6,940 bases of DNA from Thermoleophilaceae bacterium (GCA_013812065.1 JACCUC010000254.1:1-6940), one strand, 5' to 3'; shown: positions 1 through 5,517, counted from the stretch's first letter. Numbers and translations: made by a program. The notes: generated by a model from the sequence alone, not told the origin.

Positions 1-71
1 GACAGGATCCCGGCCCCGGCCACGCGCAGCGGCCCGAGCGAGCGCGCCCAGCGCCGGTCGAACGCCAGGAG
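1..71 (-). CDS. Possible 5' part of a minus-strand gene running off the left edge
   Basis: Read on the minus strand, codons from about 71 down to 3 give a protein-like stretch, LLAFDRRWARSLGPLRVAGA and onward. G or C fills essentially every third position, and hydrophobic residues begin near the edge. The same frame is open up to 446, but the only ATG, GTG or TTG in it is a GTG at 23-21, which would leave just seven codons in the window. A CTG at 68-66 is the other option, and neither has a Shine-Dalgarno sequence. In related gene orders the gene after wecA is the ATP synthase operon (atpI/atpB), so an AtpI-like N-terminus is a guess from context. The plus strand here also carries an arginine/proline-rich open frame ending at TGA 81-83, which I consider less likely to be coding. 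Confidence 0.22.
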
Positions 72-131
72 TCGCTGTTCTGAACCGAGTGCCGGGGCCG
101 GCGCCGCCTGTGATCCGCGCGTGCGAAGATT

Positions 132-410
132 GTGGCCGTGGTTAGCCCGTTCGCCTCGCTCGCCGCGACCTTCGTGGTCCTCGGTCTCGCCGGTTGCAGC
201 ACTGGCGTTGCGGAGGCCGACCGCGCGATCTTCGTCAACGCCTGCGCCGCCACCGCGGGGGCCACCGAGCCGGACTGCGGCTGTGCCTACGACGAGCTCA
301 ACCGCCGCGGCTCGGAGCGCCTGCTCGCGGACACGCTCGATGAGCTTCGCAACGGGCGTGTGCCCGCACGCGTGACCCGCGCCGTCGCGCGCTGCTCGAC
401 CCAGGGTTGA
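132..410 (+). CDS. Small cysteine-bearing lipoprotein, function unknown
   Basis: A 92-residue protein that I cannot assign to a named family. Residues 1-21 form a short hydrophobic export signal ending in a lipobox L19-A20-G21-C22. C22 should therefore be lipidated after signal peptidase II cleavage, leaving about 71 residues outside the membrane. The mature part has four further cysteines: C38, the pair C49-G-C51, and C88 near the C-terminus. This could give two disulfides in the oxidising cell envelope, or possibly a metal site. The rest is a charged, probably helical segment (about 52-87). A GTG at 132 is the first possible start after the in-frame TGA at 111; GTG 138 is an alternative. 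No clear Shine-Dalgarno sequence is seen. It is convergent with the SRPBCC gene ending at 444. The 33-bp gap holds a 10-bp palindrome (424-433) but no convincing terminator. Confidence 0.68.
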   Translation: MAVVSPFASLAATFVVLGLAGCSTGVAEADRAIFVNACAATAGATEPDCGCAYDELNRRGSERLLADTLDELRNGRVPARVTRAVARCSTQG

Positions 411-443
411 CGGCGCGCTCGACGGCGGCCGCCCCGCACGCGG

Positions 444-869
444 TCAGCGGGTGCGTTGCGCGCGAGCCTTCAAGCCGCTTGCGAACTGCTCGAACGAGGG
501 CCCGAGGTCGGGCATCGAGCGCCAGATCAGCGGCAGGAGCGGGCCTGTGTACTCCTCGCGCATGTAGAACCGGGTCACGCCTGCCTCCTGCGGCGAGAGG
601 CTGAACGTGCGCACGCCCTTGAAGAGGCCGAGGGGCATGCCGCCCTTCCAGGTCATCCTCTCGGGAGGCGCGAACTCGGTGACCCTGACCGGGAACGCAC
701 GACCGGGATTGGCCTCGGAGTGCAGCTTGATCTTCTCGCCCGGGGCGACCGTCCCCTCGATGCGCTCGACTCCCGAATCCCAGTGGGAGTAGCCGGAGGC
801 GTCGGTGAGGATGGCCCAGATGGCAAAGGGATCCGCCTCGATCATGGCGCTCGCCTCGTACTCCTTCAC
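444..869 (-). CDS. SRPBCC-fold protein (polyketide cyclase/CoxG-like)
   Basis: A 141-residue single-domain protein of the START/SRPBCC superfamily, whose members form a deep hydrophobic ligand cavity. The family pattern is visible throughout. An N-terminal beta strand (KEYEASAMIEAD) leads to a helix with AIWAILTDASGYSHWDSGV (about 17-34). Then come strands with GEKIKL (44-48), FPVRVTEF and RMTWKG (59-76), GVRTFSL and GVTRFYMREEY (85-107), and a long C-terminal helix, PDLGPSFEQFASGLKARA (120-137). The length is normal for the family. The frame is open far upstream, but GTG 869 is chosen because AAGGAG lies a few bases before it. The ligand cannot be told from sequence. The gene is divergent from the ArsR/AHSA1-type pair and ends 33 bp from the lipoprotein gene, tail to tail. 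Shared regulation with the ArsR gene is inferred from layout only. Confidence 0.85.
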   Translation of the reverse strand: MKEYEASAMIEADPFAIWAILTDASGYSHWDSGVERIEGTVAPGEKIKLHSEANPGRAFPVRVTEFAPPERMTWKGGMPLGLFKGVRTFSLSPQEAGVTRFYMREEYTGPLLPLIWRSMPDLGPSFEQFASGLKARAQRTR

Positions 870-873
870 GGAT

Positions 874-879
874 CTCCTT
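874..879 (-). promoter_or_regulatory. Ribosome binding site of the minus-strand SRPBCC gene
   Basis: The minus strand reads AAGGAG just ahead of GTG 869-867, with 4 bases (ATCC) between them. This is one of the clearest Shine-Dalgarno sequences in the window. It fixes the start at 869 rather than at starts far upstream in the same open frame. Confidence 0.75.
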
Positions 880-966
880 CGGTCGAGTGGGAGCCGGTCG
901 AGGTCGGACCACCGTGGGGGTCGGTCGGGTAGGTAACCATTTTGCAACGGTAACAGGTATGCGACG
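880..966. promoter_or_regulatory. Divergent promoter/operator region between SRPBCC and ArsR genes
   Basis: This gap separates two divergent transcription units and should hold both promoters. Around 931-962 there is an AT-richer patch in otherwise GC-rich DNA. It contains a direct repeat GGTAAC at 932-937 and 949-954 (17 bp apart) and, overlapping it, an imperfect dyad ACC...GGT around TTGCAA. ArsR-family proteins bind as dimers to short imperfect dyads in their own promoters, so this is the natural operator candidate. On the minus strand TACCGT (952-947) fits the loose -10 pattern TANNNT. No -35 box is convincing for either direction. The operator role is inference. Confidence 0.4.
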
Positions 967-998
967 ATGACGAGATCCGCCTCGACGCCCTCTCCGGA

Positions 999-1313
999 GA
1001 CCCCTTCGACGCCCTGGGTGACCACAACCGCCGAGCGATCGTCGAGATGCTCGGCTCCGGCGACCGATCCGTGCGGGAGCTGGCCGACGAGCTGCCGATC
1101 AGCCGCCCGGCCGTGTCGCGACACCTTCGCCTCCTGAAGGAGGCCGGGCTGGTCACCGACCGGGCGGAGGGCACCCGCCGGCTCTACCGGCTGCACGACA
1201 AGGGCATCGAGGCCGTGCGCGCCTACCTCGAGGAGGTCTGGGGCGATGCCGCCGCACGGTTTCGCCTCGTGGCGGAGAACAGCCCGCGGCGAGGGCAGGC
1301 GCCAGCGCGCTGA
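999..1313 (+). CDS. ArsR-family winged-helix transcriptional regulator (5' end uncertain)
   Basis: Small dimeric DNA-binding repressor family. The frame reads DPFDALGDHNRRAIVEML (helix 1, from 999), then SVRELADELPISRPAVSRHL (helix-turn-helix with recognition helix SRPAVSRHLRLL), EAGLV, the wing RAEGTRRLYRL, and a C-terminal dimer helix (IEAVRAYLEEVWGDAAARF). No cysteine is present and the ELCVCDL-type metal motif is absent, so thiol-based metal sensing is unlikely. The start is a problem. The conserved N-terminus begins near 999 and the frame is open back to TAA 951, yet it contains no ATG, GTG or TTG before ATG 1047, which would cut off helix 1. CTG 1014, another non-standard start, or a frame error near ATG 967 (out of frame) could explain this. 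The coordinate 999 marks where family similarity begins, not a proven start. The stop overlaps the next ATG (TGATG), so the two genes are probably translationally coupled. Confidence 0.82.
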   Translation, partial: DPFDALGDHNRRAIVEMLGSGDRSVRELADELPISRPAVSRHLRLLKEAGLVTDRAEGTRRLYRLHDKGIEAVRAYLEEVWGDAAARFRLVAENSPRRGQAPAR

Positions 1314-1798
1314 TGGAGCCGCTCGAGCTCGAGTTCAGCGTCGGGTGCTCCGCCGAGCGGGCGTTCGAGCTGTGGGCGAGCGAGACGTCACTCTGGTGGC
1401 CTCGCAGCCATTCCGTCTCGGGCGCAGCCGGGCTCATGGTGATCTTCGAACCGCGTCCGGGCGGGCGGATCTACGAGCGCACGCCAGACGGCGTCGAGCA
1501 CGACTGGGGCGAGGTCCTGGTCTGGGAGCCGCCGCACCGACTGGCCTATCTCTGGCACCTGAGGTTCGACCGCCGCGATGCCACCGAGGTCGAGATCAAC
1601 TTCAGCGATGAGGACGGGGCGACCACCGTGAGCATCGTCCACCGCGGTTGGGAGCGACTGGGGGCGCTCGGCCCGGACAGACGCGAGCGCAACCGACGCG
1701 GATGGGCCGGAGTCATCGGCCATTACCAACGGGCCTGCGCCGAGCCGGCCGGGCCGAGCCCTCCGAGCCCGGGCGAACCTCTTCCTCGGCGCCGATAG
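1313..1798 (+). CDS. AHSA1-type SRPBCC-domain protein
   Basis: A 161-residue protein of the AHSA1 (activator of Hsp90 ATPase homologue 1-like) branch of the SRPBCC superfamily. Seen in order are ERAFELWASETSLWWP (15-30), the family signature FEPRPGGRIYER (45-56), DGVEHDWGEVLVWEPPHRL (59-77), strand TEVEINF (91-97), TTVSIVHRGWERLG (104-117) and a C-terminal helix RGWAGVIGHYQRAC (129-142). The last ~20 residues are a proline-rich tail outside the domain. Bacterial members are typically paired with ArsR-type regulators, as here, but their ligands are mostly unknown; a chaperone role should not be assumed from the family name. ATG 1313 overlaps the ArsR stop by one base. The 3' end overlaps the oppositely oriented wecA-like gene by 86 bp (1713-1798), and the overlapping part is mostly this tail. 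Confidence 0.88.
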   Translation: MEPLELEFSVGCSAERAFELWASETSLWWPRSHSVSGAAGLMVIFEPRPGGRIYERTPDGVEHDWGEVLVWEPPHRLAYLWHLRFDRRDATEVEINFSDEDGATTVSIVHRGWERLGALGPDRRERNRRGWAGVIGHYQRACAEPAGPSPPSPGEPLPRRR

Positions 1799-2966
1799 CG
1801 ACGAACTCGCCGGTCTGGACCTCGCGGGTGATCTCGGCCTCGATGTCCGCCTGCGCCGGCGGCGTCACCCCGCGCACGAGCGCCTCGCGACGCAGCTGGC
1901 GCTCGCGGAAGCGGCGGAACTTGAGGATCTCGAGGATGTAGACGAGGTAGACGCTCGTGCCCGCGGCGGCAAGCCCGGCCGCGGCCAGCACCCCGGTCCA
2001 CGCCGGGTCGAAGTCGCCGCGGCCGTCGGAGTAGGGGACGAAGCGCAGCGCGAGCGCCAGGCCGGCGAGCGCCAGCGTCCAGCCGTACAGGTAGAGGACG
2101 GTGCGCCGCTGGGAGAAGCCGATGTTGGCGAACCGATGGTGGAAGTGCGACCGATCGCCGAGGTAGACGGGGCGGCGGTACTTGATCCGCTTGGCGACGA
2201 CGAAGCCCGTGTCGAGGATCGGCACGGCGAGGATGACGAGCGGAAAGGCGAGCGCCACCACGGCCGCGGTCTTGAGCACGCCCTGGATGGCCACGCAGGC
2301 GAGCAGCAGTCCCAGCAGGCTCGAGCCCGAGTCGCCCATGAAGATGGACGCGGGGTGGAAGTTGTGCGGCAGGAAGCCGATCGCCGCACCGGCGGTGAGG
2401 CCGGCGAGGATTCCCGCGTCGACCCGGTCGAGGGAGAGCGCGATCGCCGCGAAGGTCACCGCGGCGATGACGCACACCCCGGCGGCGAGCCCGTCGACGC
2501 CGTCGGAGAAGTTGACGACGTTCATGACGGCGACGATCCCGACCAGGGTCAGCGCTCCCCCGAGGACGGGGCCGAAGTCGAGCGGGCCGAGCAGGGGGAG
2601 CGTCACGTTCTCGACGCGCACCTCCGACAGAACGGGCACCGCGGCGGCGAGCACCTGCCCGGCGAGCTTCGCCGCGGCCGGGAGGTCGAAGGTGTCGTCG
2701 AGCGCGCCGACCAGGGCAGCGACTCCGGCTCCGACCAGGATCCCCCGGGTTTCGACGTCCACGGGCAGGAACAGAAGCCCGGCGAGCAGCGCCCCGCCGA
2801 GGATCGCGAGCCCTCCCAGCCGCGGCATCGGCCGGTCGTGAAGACCTCGCTCCTTCGGCGCGTCGAGGGCGCCGACCCGGCGAGCGAGCGCCGCGGCGGC
2901 GGGCGTCGCAACGAGGGCCGCCGCCGCCGCCACCAGAAAGGCCCAGACGGCGTCGAGCTCGGTCAT
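1713..2966 (-). CDS. wecA: MraY/WecA-family polyprenyl-phosphate sugar-1-phosphate transferase
   Basis: A 417-residue integral membrane enzyme of glycosyltransferase family 4. It is expected to move a HexNAc-1-phosphate (typically GlcNAc-1-P from UDP-GlcNAc) onto a polyprenyl phosphate, starting assembly of a cell-wall or surface glycopolymer. About ten or eleven hydrophobic segments are visible. Family motifs are intact: RGLHDRPMPRLGGLAI (40-55), GALDDTFDL with D90/D91/D94 (Mg and catalysis), NVVNFSDGVDGLAAG (149-163), HNFHPASIFMGDSGSS (201-216) and DRSHFHHRF with H274/H276/H277 (271-279). After the last membrane segment (about 322-347) comes a charged cytosolic tail of ~70 residues ending in an Arg/Pro-rich stretch. 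ATG 2966 is the only sensible start; there is no Shine-Dalgarno sequence. It is separated from glyA by the inverted exchanger gene. The exact sugar is inferred from the family. Confidence 0.9.
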   Translation of the reverse strand: MTELDAVWAFLVAAAAALVATPAAAALARRVGALDAPKERGLHDRPMPRLGGLAILGGALLAGLLFLPVDVETRGILVGAGVAALVGALDDTFDLPAAAKLAGQVLAAAVPVLSEVRVENVTLPLLGPLDFGPVLGGALTLVGIVAVMNVVNFSDGVDGLAAGVCVIAAVTFAAIALSLDRVDAGILAGLTAGAAIGFLPHNFHPASIFMGDSGSSLLGLLLACVAIQGVLKTAAVVALAFPLVILAVPILDTGFVVAKRIKYRRPVYLGDRSHFHHRFANIGFSQRRTVLYLYGWTLALAGLALALRFVPYSDGRGDFDPAWTGVLAAAGLAAAGTSVYLVYILEILKFRRFRERQLRREALVRGVTPPAQADIEAEITREVQTGEFVAIGAEEEVRPGSEGSARPARRRPVGNGR

Positions 2967-3083
2967 CGGTCGGCAGCGTATCCGTGCGGGCGGCGGCGCA
3001 TGGGTGCTCCAGATCCCCGGTCTGTTCGGCGCCGGCCGTGATCGCTACGGGCCGCCGCTGCATCTCTTAACCTCTGCCCGCTC
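2967..3083. promoter_or_regulatory. Divergent promoter region between wecA-like gene and exchanger
   Basis: A 117-bp gap between two divergent starts, neither with a Shine-Dalgarno sequence. Each start has a -10-like hexamer of the form TANNNT close by. TACGCT lies on the minus strand at 2980-2975, ahead of ATG 2966. TAACCT lies on the plus strand at 3068-3073, ahead of ATG 3084. The spacing would place transcription starts within a few bases of the start codons, so both mRNAs could be leaderless or nearly so, which is common in actinobacteria. No good -35 boxes are seen. The assignment rests on short motifs only. Confidence 0.3.
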
Positions 3084-4076
3084 ATGACCGTCCTCCTGCT
3101 CGCCCTGAGCTTCGCCCTCCTGCTGGGCGGGGCGGTCCTGTTCACCAACGCCGTCGAGTGGATGGGGTTGCGGCTGAACGTCGGTCACAGTGCGACCGGG
3201 AGCCTGCTGGCCGCGGTCGGCACCGCGCTCCCCGAGTCGACGATCCCGATCGTGGCGCTGCTCGGCGGCGCCGAGGGGTCCGAGGACGTGGCCATCGGCG
3301 CGATCATCGGAGCGCCGTTCATGCTCGCGACGGTCGCCATGCTGCTCGTCGCCCTCTCGACCTTGGGCTTTCGCCGGCGGCGGGCAAGCGGTCGGCGGCT
3401 GCGCACCCACGCCGGTCTCGTGCGCCGGGACCTCGGGTCGTTTCTCGGGCTCTTCGGCGTGGCGCTCCTGCTCGGGCTCGGTGCGCCGCGCTGGCTTCAG
3501 GTCGCCGGTGCGGTGTTCCTGCTAATCGCCTACGGGGTGTACGCCTGGCGGACCGTCGTCGGCGGGGGCGGCCCGGGAGAGGAGGAGGAGCTTCGCCCGC
3601 TCACCCTCGACCCGAGCCGCGACGACCCGCCGACCAACTGGCAGATCGCCCTGCAGGTCGTCGTCGGGTTGGGCCTGATCGTGGGCGGCTCGGAGCTCTT
3701 CGTGGAGGAGATCGTGGTGATCGCCGAGAGCCTCGGCATCGGGGCGCTCGCGCTCGCCCTGGTCATCGCCCCGCTCGCCACCGAGCTGCCCGAGAAGGCC
3801 AACAGCATCCTCTGGATCCGTCAGGGCAAGGACAGCCTCGCGGTCGGCAACATCACCGGCGCGATGGTCTTCCAGTCGACGATCCCGGTCTCGGTCGGGC
3901 TCTTCTTCACCGATTGGCGCCTCAACGGCTTCGCGGCCGTCGCGGCGGCCCTGGCGCTCGCGGGCGGAGCGATCGCACTCTGGACGCTGCGCCGCGGCGA
4001 GGTCCGGGCGCCCGCCGCGCTGGCGTGGGCGGCGCTCTTCTCGGCGTTCGTGATCTTCGTTGTCGTGGCCGGCTGA
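3084..4076 (+). CDS. CaCA-superfamily sodium/calcium (cation) exchanger
   Basis: A 330-residue membrane protein with about ten hydrophobic segments in two halves joined by an acidic loop (GPGEEEEL, 164-170). This is the usual 5+5 plan of Ca2+/cation antiporters. The two alpha-repeats carry the ion-binding acids. Alpha-1 is VGTALPESTIPIVALLGG (45-62, E51) followed by VAIGAIIGAPFML (69-81). Alpha-2 is APLATELPEKANSILWIRQG (229-248, E234/E237) followed by AVGNITGAMVFQST (253-266). Family members exchange Ca2+ for Na+ or H+ across the cytoplasmic membrane; the ions used here cannot be read from sequence. The usual GNxxGSN element is GAIIGAP in alpha-1 and GNITGAM in alpha-2, so the asparagine is kept in one half only. 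ATG 3084 has no Shine-Dalgarno sequence. The gene is divergent from wecA and ends 29 bp from the glyA stop, tail to tail, standing against the direction of the surrounding block. Confidence 0.88.
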   Translation: MTVLLLALSFALLLGGAVLFTNAVEWMGLRLNVGHSATGSLLAAVGTALPESTIPIVALLGGAEGSEDVAIGAIIGAPFMLATVAMLLVALSTLGFRRRRASGRRLRTHAGLVRRDLGSFLGLFGVALLLGLGAPRWLQVAGAVFLLIAYGVYAWRTVVGGGGPGEEEELRPLTLDPSRDDPPTNWQIALQVVVGLGLIVGGSELFVEEIVVIAESLGIGALALALVIAPLATELPEKANSILWIRQGKDSLAVGNITGAMVFQSTIPVSVGLFFTDWRLNGFAAVAAALALAGGAIALWTLRRGEVRAPAALAWAALFSAFVIFVVVAG

Positions 4077-4089
4077 GGCGCAGCCTGCC

Positions 4090-4106
4090 GGCGAGCGCGC
4101 CTCGCC
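4090..4106. terminator. Hairpin between convergent exchanger and glyA genes
   Basis: GGCGAG (4090-4095) and CTCGCC (4101-4106) form a perfect 6-bp stem with a 5-base CGCGC loop. It lies 13 bases after the exchanger stop and touches the last base of the glyA stop codon. The position suits a shared bidirectional terminator, but there is no T-run on either side. Termination may be weak or Rho-dependent, or the repeat may be chance in GC-rich DNA. Confidence 0.3.
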
Positions 4107-5389
4107 TACGCCACCGAAGCGATGAGCTCCGGATACAACGGGTAGCGTCCGGCCAGCGCCCGCGAGCGCTCGACCAGCTCGGTGCGCCGCTCCTCGCTCC
4201 AGGGCCCGCGCAGCGCGGCGGCGATCACCTGCCCGACCTCACGGAAGTCGTCGACGCCGAAGCCGCGCGTGGCGAGCGCCGGCGTCCCGATGCGCAAGCC
4301 CGAGGACACGGCCGGCGGGCGTGGATCGAACGGGACCGCGTTGCGGTTGACGGTGATGCCGACCTCGTCCAGCCGATCCTCGGCCTGCCGGCCGTCGAGC
4401 TCGGACTCCCGCAGGTCGACGAGCGCGAGGTGGACGTCGGTCCCGCCGGTGAGGACCTCGAGCCCTCCGGCACGCAGCTCCTCGGCGAGCGCCGCGGCGC
4501 CGGCGCGGGTCCGCCGCTGGCGCTCGCGGAAGGTCTCCGACGCGGCGATCCGCAGCGCCACCGCCTTGGCGGCGATGACGTGCATCAACGGCCCGCCCTG
4601 CTGGCCGGGGAAGACGGCGGAGTCGATCGTCTTGGCGTGCTCTTCGCGACAGAGGATCATCCCCCCGCGCGGCCCGGTGAGCGTCTTGTGCGTCGTCGTG
4701 GTGACCACGTCGGCGTAGGGGACGGGGCTCGGGTGCTCGCCGGCGGCGACGAGGCCTGCGAAGTGCGCCATGTCGACCATGAGCATTGCCCCGACCGAGT
4801 CGGCGATCTCGCGGAAGGCGGCGAAGTCGAGCCGGCGCGGATAGGCGGACCAGCCGGCGACGATGAGCTTCGGCCGCCGCTCGCGCGCGACTCGCTCGAC
4901 CTCCTCCATGTCGAGGATCGAATCCTCGGCGCGCACCCCGTAGGTCGAGACCTCGTAGAGCCGTCCCGAGAAGTTGATCTTCATCCCGTGGGTCAGGTGG
5001 CCGCCGTGGTCGAGGCGCATGCCGAGGATCCCGTCGCCGGGACGGATCAGGGCGTGGTAGGCGGCGGCGTTCGCCTGGGCGCCTGCGTGCGGCTGGACGT
5101 TGGCGTGATCGGCTCCGAACAACGCGCGGGCGCGGTCGATCGCGAGCTGCTCGGCGACGTCGACGTACTCGCAGCCGCCGTAGTAGCGCCGGCCTGGGTA
5201 GCCCTCGGCGTACTTGTTGGTGAGCACGGAGCCCTGGCACTCGAGGATCGCCTCGGGCACGAAGTTCTCCGAGGCGATCATCTCGAGGGTCGCGTCCTGG
5301 CGGCGAGCCTCGTCCTCGAGCACCTGCGCGATCTCGGGGTCGACATCGGCGACGGGTCTCGAGAAGTGGTCGGGTCCCACCTCGCTCAT
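4106..5389 (-). CDS. glyA: Serine hydroxymethyltransferase
   Basis: A cytosolic PLP enzyme that interconverts serine plus tetrahydrofolate with glycine plus 5,10-methylene-tetrahydrofolate, the main source of one-carbon units. The 427 residues match the usual bacterial length. Diagnostic stretches are LEMIASENFVP (35-45), NKYAEGYPGRRYYGGCEYVD (58-77), NVQPHAGAQAN (97-107), LMVDMAHFAGLVA (203-215, with D206 and H209 around the PLP ring), TTTTHKTLTGPRGG (230-243, with K235 as the Schiff-base lysine), FPGQQGGP (260-267) and SGLRIGTPA (363-371, R366 binding the substrate carboxylate). All expected catalytic residues are present. ATG 5389 is set by AGGGGAG six bases upstream, and it overlaps the stop of the 43-codon ORF (ATGA), implying translational coupling. 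No riboswitch-like leader is possible in this arrangement. Confidence 0.97.
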   Translation of the reverse strand: MSEVGPDHFSRPVADVDPEIAQVLEDEARRQDATLEMIASENFVPEAILECQGSVLTNKYAEGYPGRRYYGGCEYVDVAEQLAIDRARALFGADHANVQPHAGAQANAAAYHALIRPGDGILGMRLDHGGHLTHGMKINFSGRLYEVSTYGVRAEDSILDMEEVERVARERRPKLIVAGWSAYPRRLDFAAFREIADSVGAMLMVDMAHFAGLVAAGEHPSPVPYADVVTTTTHKTLTGPRGGMILCREEHAKTIDSAVFPGQQGGPLMHVIAAKAVALRIAASETFRERQRRTRAGAAALAEELRAGGLEVLTGGTDVHLALVDLRESELDGRQAEDRLDEVGITVNRNAVPFDPRPPAVSSGLRIGTPALATRGFGVDDFREVGQVIAAALRGPWSEERRTELVERSRALAGRYPLYPELIASVA

Positions 5390-5517
5390 TCGGCTCTCCC
5401 CTCGATGTCGGCGGTCTGATCGACACGCCGCCCGTGGCGCGCACCCTCGAAGTCGGTGCCGAAGGCGCGCACGATGAAGACCGGATCGGCGCGGCCGGAT
5501 TCGACGACGATGCGCAT
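5386..5517 (-). CDS. 43-residue ORF coupled to glyA, unknown function
   Basis: A short ORF beginning MRIVVESGRADPVFIVRAFG and ending DIEGRAE. It starts with ATG 5517, 37 bp after the tsaC stop, and its TGA overlaps the glyA ATG in the form ATGA. About four fifths of its codons end in G or C. Codon choice, a strand-like hydrophobic N-terminus (VFIVRAFG) and the tight coupling argue that it is translated. It has no membrane segment, signal peptide or cysteine. I do not recognise a family. Some actinobacteria carry rpiB near this position, but this sequence does not resemble RpiB. There is no clear Shine-Dalgarno sequence before its ATG. It could be a small conserved protein, or a leader peptide whose translation delivers ribosomes to glyA, since the glyA ribosome binding site lies inside its last codons. 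Confidence 0.5.
   Translation of the reverse strand: MRIVVESGRADPVFIVRAFGTDFEGARHGRRVDQTADIEGRAE
5396..5402 (-). promoter_or_regulatory. Ribosome binding site of glyA
   Basis: The minus strand reads AGGGGAG six bases before ATG 5389. The site lies within the last codons of the 43-residue ORF, so ribosomes finishing that ORF would pass over it just before glyA initiation. Confidence 0.7.

Noticed and set aside
424..433. GGCGGCCGCC palindrome between the convergent lipoprotein and SRPBCC genes
   Set aside because: It has no loop and no T-run, and short perfect GC palindromes are common by chance in this composition, so I do not call it a terminator.
870..1196. N-terminal extension of the minus-strand SRPBCC protein back to an ATG at 1196
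   Set aside because: The extension is antisense to the ArsR gene and does not look like any domain. A strong Shine-Dalgarno sequence places the start at GTG 869.
1723..3063. A 446-codon minus-strand open frame overlapping wecA in another frame
   Set aside because: The translation is almost all Arg, Gly, Ala and Pro with no domain. The wecA frame carries all the GT4-family motifs.
3158..5419. A 753-codon plus-strand open frame across the exchanger and antisense to glyA
   Set aside because: Its translation is arginine/proline-rich low-complexity sequence. It overlaps two genes with intact family motifs, and long antisense frames are expected in very GC-rich DNA.
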